From: RI-242 sp038246255
GTDB taxonomy: Bacteria; Planctomycetota; UBA1135; GCA-002686595
Assembly (NCBI GenBank): GCA_038246255.1
Contig: JBBRWC010000013.1
Coordinates: 1 to 55,956, forward strand
Direction of reading: 5' to 3'
Length of the DNA stretch: 55,956 nt
In this document: one piece after another, positions 51,448-55,956 of the stretch
How positions within the stretch are numbered: position 1 is the stretch's first letter
Layout of the letters: each line of letters starts with the position of its first letter
Notes under the pieces: generated by a model
What the model was told of the DNA's origin: nothing
Seen by the model: the letters and a program-made list of their open reading frames with translations, nothing else
The model's database searches: none
Position numbers and translations under genes: made by a program

Positions 51448-52998
51448 TTACTGGCCCAGCGTCACTTCGCCGAGCGGCGCGTCGAGGACCATTGCACGAT
51501 CGATCACTCCGGTCCAGTTTTGAGTGCCGGTCATGAGCCGGATCTTGCTGCCCTCGGTCGTCTTGTCGAGCATGCGCTGGAAGCCCCAGAAGGTCGCATT
51601 GTATCCGCCGACGCCGGTGTTGAGTTCGATCCCGACCCGTGTCCAGAACCCGTCCGAAGTCGCCGTGGTGCTCGACCAATCCATGCTGGTCAAGGTGGAA
51701 CGCACGGAGTTCAGAAGGACGGTGGGCCAGTGCCCCGCGTAGAAGTCGGCGCTGTCGCTGCGCGCGTTGAAGGCCACGAAGTAGCGGAACGACCCGTTGG
51801 TCGCTGTGTCCTCTTGGTAGATGATCGACTCGTACCCGTCCAGTGAACCGGTGTGGCCACCCGGCGACGGCAGCGGGCCCGTGAGTGGCATTCCGAAGGT
51901 CGAGGCCTCGTTCGTGGAGAAACGCAGGTCGTAGTGGTCCGCGAAGGTCAGCATCGCCGCCGGGCTTGCGACCATCGATCCGAACGGCGCAGACGCTTCC
52001 ACGTCGCCGCCGCCATAGGGCACCTCGACGTTCGCCGGGCCGTAGTTGTCGAACACGGTCGGCGCAATCCACGGCCCGGTCGCGAGGCTCGGCTTGGCGT
52101 TCAGCGTCTTGTAGTACGGCTCGCGCGGACTCTGGTGCTCGCGGAACGTGCGACCGCGAAACACTTCCGTAGCGGGGATCCCGATCGCGGGCCGCATCAC
52201 ATAGGTGTGCACGTAGTCGACAAGTTCCATCCCCGACACGTGCTCGACCACCGCACTAAGGATCAGGGTGTTGATATTCGAGTACTGCGGTCCAGCCCCG
52301 GGGACGAATGCCAGCGGTTTGCCCTGAATCCAGCGGATCTTGTTGGTCGCCCCGGGCGGGCTGGCGACGCCCATAGCAACCGCGCAGTCCTTGTCGTGGA
52401 ATGCGAAGTCCATGAGCCCAGTGTGCGAACCGGCGTACCAACCGCTGCGGTGGTGGATGAGGTGCGACACCGTGATGTCTTCGATGTTGTCAGCGGGTGT
52501 CCCAAAGGGCGCGTACTTGGGCGAAGGCAGAATCCCTCCCACGATGATCTGGAACTGCCCGACTTGCACCGTTTGACCGCGGTCGAACGCAAAATCGTCG
52601 AGGTCGAGCGCGCCCGTCGAGATCAGGTGCCGCGCGGCGGCGACGGTGATCGTCTTCGAGACACTGGCGAGCCGGAGCGGTGTATTTTCTGGCATCGACA
52701 GTTTGTTGTAGTCGTGCCCGAAGCCGCGCGAGTAGACGATGTCGCCGTCGCGCATGATGCCCATCACGCCGCCGGGGATAGAACGCGCCTGCATGAACTC
52801 GCGCATGTCTTCGTCGAGCCACGCAAGCGCCGGGACGGGCCGACCCGTCGTGGGCACGGATGCGGCGTTGGGCCAATAGGGGTGGTCCCACCAGTCCTGC
52901 GCGTGGGCCATCGGGTTGCCCGTCAAGGCGAACCCGAAGGCCAGAAGGGTGATGACCAACGCGCGTAGACCGCGTCGGAAGTCGTTGATGTGCTTCAT
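51448..52998 (-). CDS. Secreted serine beta-lactamase-like hydrolase (class C/DD-peptidase fold)
   Basis: A 516-residue exported hydrolase with a signal peptide ending near AHAQD (34-38). Penicillin-binding-fold motifs are present: S-x-x-K in LASVSKTI (catalytic Ser and Lys), Y-x-N in PQYSNINTL and the third box HTG in GGHTGSLDGYES. This fold covers beta-lactamases, DD-peptidases and esterases; the surrounding surface genes suggest action on cell-surface polymers or esters, not resistance. It is last in an operon with the collagen-repeat protein, 32 bases downstream. No Shine-Dalgarno is evident. Confidence 0.88.
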   Translation of the reverse strand: MKHINDFRRGLRALVITLLAFGFALTGNPMAHAQDWWDHPYWPNAASVPTTGRPVPALAWLDEDMREFMQARSIPGGVMGIMRDGDIVYSRGFGHDYNKLSMPENTPLRLASVSKTITVAAARHLISTGALDLDDFAFDRGQTVQVGQFQIIVGGILPSPKYAPFGTPADNIEDITVSHLIHHRSGWYAGSHTGLMDFAFHDKDCAVAMGVASPPGATNKIRWIQGKPLAFVPGAGPQYSNINTLILSAVVEHVSGMELVDYVHTYVMRPAIGIPATEVFRGRTFREHQSPREPYYKTLNAKPSLATGPWIAPTVFDNYGPANVEVPYGGGDVEASAPFGSMVASPAAMLTFADHYDLRFSTNEASTFGMPLTGPLPSPGGHTGSLDGYESIIYQEDTATNGSFRYFVAFNARSDSADFYAGHWPTVLLNSVRSTLTSMDWSSTTATSDGFWTRVGIELNTGVGGYNATFWGFQRMLDKTTEGSKIRLMTGTQNWTGVIDRAMVLDAPLGEVTLGQ

Positions 52999-53030
52999 GG
53001 TGGACCGTGAAAAATGGGTGTTGTCGCGGG

Positions 53031-54809
53031 TCACTGGAGAGTGACGAGCACGAGCACATAACCGGTTTCGCCGGCGCCGAGCGCGGTCATCGCTTTGCCG
53101 AGGACGGCGCCGCCCGCAAGTTCGCGATCGAGGGCTTCCATGGCGTAACCGGGGGTCTGCGACGTCGTGAGCATGTCGCCGGGCTCGATCGATTCCGTGC
53201 GAGCCTCCGCGTACACGTACACACGACCCGTGAGTGCCACCGGGTGAGCGCCATCGGCGATCGAATCGTCCTGGCCCATCACCATGCCACTCGCGACGCC
53301 GTTGGCCCCACTGATCACACCTGCGACGGTGCGGTCGTAAGCGCGGGTCGAAAGTTGGAGCTTGCCGGGGTTGGCCGGGTCGATGACAACAACCATGCCC
53401 GGCGCGGGTTCGACGTCCGCCACGGATGCCACGTCGAAGCGTTCCGAAAGGTCGGAACCACCCGTGATCCGCAGAACGCTGGTGCGCGTGGTTCCGGCGA
53501 CGTGCAACGTGTCTTGAGGGTTGCTCGTACCGATGCCGATCCGGCCCGTGCTCGTGATGACCATCCGCTGCGCACCGTTCGCGCGGAACTTTAAGCCAGT
53601 GCCGCCCTCCAATATGGACGTTGAGTATGCGATCGAGCCCGAATCCTCGTTGTTGCCGTTGACGAATGCCAGCGTGCCGAAGGTCGACCCGCCGAAGGAC
53701 GTGGCGTTGATCCCTTGCAGTTCGAGGCGCGAACCCACGCCGGAATTGCTGCGCAGCCGCATGTCGGCGGTTTGTTCGTCGTACACGTCCACTAGGCGGG
53801 TGGGAACGGTCGTTCCGATGCCGATGTTGCCCGCAGCCGTGACGTTCATTCGCGTGGCACCTCCCGCCTGGATGTGCATTCCCGGCCAAAAACCGCCGCT
53901 GATGTACTGGACCACCCCGAGTTCCGTGGACGCGCTGTCCAAGAAGCGCAGGCGCCCGACCGTGTTCGGGGTGTTTTGCCCTCCCGCGGGCGCCATCAGG
54001 TCGAGTTGCGCAGTGCCGCCCCCCGACGTGCTACGCACACGGGCGCTCGCGGTGCCCGACTTGCGCACTTCGAAGTTCGTGGAGGGAGCGTTCGTACCGA
54101 GGCCGAGGTTGCCCGTGTTGTAGTAGACGTTCGTTCCGCTCTGCGCCCAGAAGCCGTCGCCGCCGGCGGGGCCCTGCGGTCCGGTCGGGCCTACCGGGCC
54201 GATGGGGCCCGTCGTGCCCGTCGTGCCCGTCGCGCCCGTCGAGCCCTTCGGACCGATCGGGCCCGTCGGGCCCGTTTGACCGTTGAGGCCCGCGGGACCG
54301 ACCGGTCCGGCGGGACCGACCAGTCCTGTGCTGTTGCCCAGCCAATTGCCTTGGCTGTCGATCAACGGCGAGCCTTGCAGCGAGAACGAGCTCGCGTCAA
54401 GGTTGCCGCCGCTGAACGCCGCGGCACTGGCCGCCGCGAGAGCGTAGGGAGCGCTCGACAGCCGCAGGCGCGGCTGCATCTCCGCGTCCGCTCCGACGGT
54501 GAGCCCGAGCCAACGCTCGCCGTTGCCCGCGAAAAGGCCGGCGGAAAGCGGTTGCACGCTGCCGATCTCGAGGCTGACAAGGCCGTCGACGACCGCCGTG
54601 GTGTGGGATTCGGTGAAGAGCGTGGCACCGCCGCTCGGCAGCGCGTAGAGGCGCACCGTGACGGGAAGGCTCGCTTGGTTGAGCGGCTGTCCTTGCGGGT
54701 TTGTCAGGCGCGCTTGCAACGGCAGGCGCGTCGGGACTTGGGCCGCTGAAAGGGGGGCGAACAGCAGGACGCCGGCTCCCGCCAGCGCAATGAAGGGGAG
54801 GTGTTTCAC
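53031..54809 (-). CDS. Secreted collagen-repeat protein with phage tail-like repeats
   Basis: A 592-residue protein with a signal peptide (MKHLPFIALAGAGVLLFAPL). Order of parts: a beta-rich N-terminal domain (25-130), a collagen-like segment of about 19 G-X-Y triplets at 162-218, then a region with GNLGLGTNAPS, GNIGIGTTVPT and GRIGIGTSNPQ, repeats known from phage tail-fibre and similar adhesin tails. A C-terminal module (about 460-592) begins GGSDLSERFDVA and includes GMVVVIDPANPGKL. It also has RTVAGVISGANG and ends in VLVLVTLQ. It is likely a trimeric surface fibre. It starts at GTG 54809, overlapping the upstream stop as GTGA. Confidence 0.88.
   Translation of the reverse strand: MKHLPFIALAGAGVLLFAPLSAAQVPTRLPLQARLTNPQGQPLNQASLPVTVRLYALPSGGATLFTESHTTAVVDGLVSLEIGSVQPLSAGLFAGNGERWLGLTVGADAEMQPRLRLSSAPYALAAASAAAFSGGNLDASSFSLQGSPLIDSQGNWLGNSTGLVGPAGPVGPAGLNGQTGPTGPIGPKGSTGATGTTGTTGPIGPVGPTGPQGPAGGDGFWAQSGTNVYYNTGNLGLGTNAPSTNFEVRKSGTASARVRSTSGGGTAQLDLMAPAGGQNTPNTVGRLRFLDSASTELGVVQYISGGFWPGMHIQAGGATRMNVTAAGNIGIGTTVPTRLVDVYDEQTADMRLRSNSGVGSRLELQGINATSFGGSTFGTLAFVNGNNEDSGSIAYSTSILEGGTGLKFRANGAQRMVITSTGRIGIGTSNPQDTLHVAGTTRTSVLRITGGSDLSERFDVASVADVEPAPGMVVVIDPANPGKLQLSTRAYDRTVAGVISGANGVASGMVMGQDDSIADGAHPVALTGRVYVYAEARTESIEPGDMLTTSQTPGYAMEALDRELAGGAVLGKAMTALGAGETGYVLVLVTLQ
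54156..54326 (-). repeat. Collagen-like G-X-Y repeat segment
   Basis: About 19 consecutive Gly-X-Y triplets, many G-P-A, G-P-T and G-P-V, inside the secreted fibre protein. The DNA shows a matching nine-base-type periodicity of GGGCCC-like units. Confidence 0.9.
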
Positions 54810-55699
54810 GGGAGGATGGCGATGGAAAGGTTGTTGGTGAAGGAGCCCAGTGCGCCGACGAGCGCGAGGCCTTGGAGGTTGAGGGTCACGCCCGCGAGAT
54901 TTGGGTTCGGCGGGAGCGGGAACTGGTAGGTCGCGCTGCCGCCGGGCACAGGCGCGAATCCGACGAGCGGAAGGAGGTTGGTGACGAGTTCGAGCGCGCC
55001 TGAGAAGGGCGCGATCGGCACTGCGATCCCCGGGATCGGCGAGCCCAGGTAAACCCCCGCGAGCGCGCCCGGGGCCGTGTGCAAGTCGAAGCCGAGTTGG
55101 CCTCCGACCGACGCGGGATTGCGTTGCACGAGAGCGGGGAAGTGCGCGAAGCGCGGGGAGCCCAGGCCGGGCCCGGACGTGCTCGAAACACCGCCCTTCA
55201 CGGCGCCAAGGGGGTTGCCGAAGTTGTTGAGTCCGGCGGGCGCCGTTGCGACGGCCACCAGGTTCGAGACCGTGGTCGCGGGGGCGGAGCTGGCGCCAAA
55301 GTGCGCGGTCAGGGGGCCGACGCCGGGGGCCGCAAAGTTCAAGCCCAGGAGGCCTGTTGTGGCACCGCCCGCGGCGGGCGCTCCGCCCGGCGCAAACGCG
55401 ACCACGTAGGGCGGCGTGGGCCCAAGGGGCAGCGGCGCGCCGACGTAAAGCGCATCGATGCGGTAGCTCGCCGACGTGGCCTTGGGGGCCGACGGGCCGG
55501 CGACCTGCACCTGGGCGCGGTTATTGGTCGACTCCGCGCGGCCGACGGACCCGACGAGGGCCGGCGTGATGGCGGCGGTGGTGGGGGAAACGAGGGCGAT
55601 ACGCTCGTCGGCCTGGGCGAGGGCCCCAAGGGCGACAAGAGCCAAGAACGGCCGCGCGGGGCGCGCAGCCACAGTGGAGGACGGATGTCGAAGTTGCAT
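54806..55699 (-). CDS. Secreted beta-sandwich-like surface protein
   Basis: A 297-residue protein with an N-terminal hydrophobic signal (ARPFLALVALGALAQADE). The rest is rich in Ala, Gly, Pro and Val and almost free of charged residues, as in extracellular beta-sandwich proteins. It ends with PNPNLAGVTLNLQGLALVG and FTNNLSIAIL, which has the strand pattern of the C-terminal domain in many secreted planctomycete proteins. Function unknown. First gene of a minus-strand operon with the collagen-repeat protein and the serine hydrolase; the stop overlaps the next start. Confidence 0.8.
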   Translation of the reverse strand: MQLRHPSSTVAARPARPFLALVALGALAQADERIALVSPTTAAITPALVGSVGRAESTNNRAQVQVAGPSAPKATSASYRIDALYVGAPLPLGPTPPYVVAFAPGGAPAAGGATTGLLGLNFAAPGVGPLTAHFGASSAPATTVSNLVAVATAPAGLNNFGNPLGAVKGGVSSTSGPGLGSPRFAHFPALVQRNPASVGGQLGFDLHTAPGALAGVYLGSPIPGIAVPIAPFSGALELVTNLLPLVGFAPVPGGSATYQFPLPPNPNLAGVTLNLQGLALVGALGSFTNNLSIAILP

Positions 55700-55920
55700 G
55701 GCGGTGGATCAAGTGGGTCCACACGTCGCAATGGGGGCGGGCTCAGCGCCGTTACGCCCTTTCTTCGAAATCCCCTCGGCCGCGGGCGCTCCGGATTGGG
55801 GCCTGCGGCCCTAACCTCTCCCTTTCGCTCCCGCGTGCCCTGCGAAGGGGCACCGGTTTGGCGAGCCGACGGGCGCTTGCGTGGGGAACCAGCAGGAAAA
55901 CCCCTGCTTTTCTGATCGCC
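55700..55920. other. Upstream region of the surface operon
   Basis: About 220 bases with no coding frame of note. It should hold the promoter for the minus-strand operon. I see no sigma-54 pattern and no convincing -35/-10 pair. Confidence 0.35.
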
Positions 55921-55956
55921 GGCAGGCACTGTCACCGGCAGGCACTGTCACCGGCA
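55921..55956. repeat. 16-bp tandem repeat at the right edge
   Basis: GGCAGGCACTGTCACC is repeated head to tail, then cut after GGCA by the window end. The repeat may continue beyond the edge. The GGCAGGCAC core resembles GACAGGCAC repeats at 12801-12825. Confidence 0.9.

Noticed and set aside
53874..54749. A plus-strand open frame with Arg/Ala repeats
   Set aside because: It is the mirror image of the collagen-repeat coding sequence; the repeats come from the G-X-Y codons.
1..55956. CRISPR array or phage module
   Set aside because: No regularly spaced repeats with unique spacers, no cas-like or phage structural gene; the collagen-repeat fibre alone is not evidence of phage.

Overview
The window looks like chromosomal DNA from a high-G+C, planctomycete-like bacterium. 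The main clue is an adjacent DUF1800/DUF1501 gene pair (47280-48710 and 46004-47245). Others are several large secreted proteins of a style common in that phylum and a type IV pilus retraction ATPase. Most genes are single genes or two- to three-gene operons on both strands. This assignment is inference from gene content; no rRNA or other marker gene is present.

Layout. 1-9452: IS21 IstB remnant, CACHE-type hybrid histidine kinase, MutY, a GT2 glycosyltransferase that seems to start at ATT and overlaps a class V aminotransferase, a multi-pass membrane protein, and a YgiQ radical SAM protein. 9453-13082: a decayed stretch holding a surface-protein tail, a MORN/YwqK-like remnant, an intact methyltransferase, a 206-bp inverted-repeat element (MITE-like) beside a broken AAA ATPase, a PPK2 kinase, and short repeats with a palindrome. 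13083-21788: one 2901-residue cyclic beta-1,2-glucan synthase-like gene. 21811-32808: PNPOx-like protein, SpoU methyltransferase, 2OG-Fe oxygenase, HIT protein, PilT, D-cysteine desulfhydrase-like enzyme, a secreted alpha/beta hydrolase with a secreted partner, and a DUF2325-like protein. 32857-38849: a small PilZ-like protein, a VWA remnant, a flippase-like membrane protein, a phosphatase-like lipoprotein, an SGNH hydrolase, a methyltransferase, a GST and YaeQ.

38876-41322 is the clearest functional unit: a di-iron repair protein (RIC/YtfE/ScdA) divergent from a NorR-type sigma-54 activator. The 173-bp gap carries a GG-N10-GC sigma-54 promoter facing the repair gene and three GT-N7-AC sequences, the NorR enhancer signature. 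Together these predict a compact nitric-oxide response circuit.

41377-44814 is a three-gene surface-glycan operon (DegT aminotransferase, GT61, GT4). 44811-48710 on the minus strand is DUF1800, DUF1501 and a secreted protein coupled through a TTGA overlap. 48779-50775 holds two D-lactate dehydrogenase-like copies: one has lost its C-terminus including the catalytic histidine, and the other is a decayed duplicate. 51448-55699 is a minus-strand operon for secreted proteins: a beta-sandwich-like protein, a collagen-repeat protein and a serine beta-lactamase-like hydrolase, followed by a strong hairpin. The window ends in a 16-bp tandem repeat.

I saw no CRISPR array, rRNA or tRNA. I found no wholly new system that I can defend. 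The best leads are the NorR circuit, the giant glucan synthase next to a decayed repeat-rich stretch, the MITE-like element, and the collagen/serine-hydrolase surface operon.
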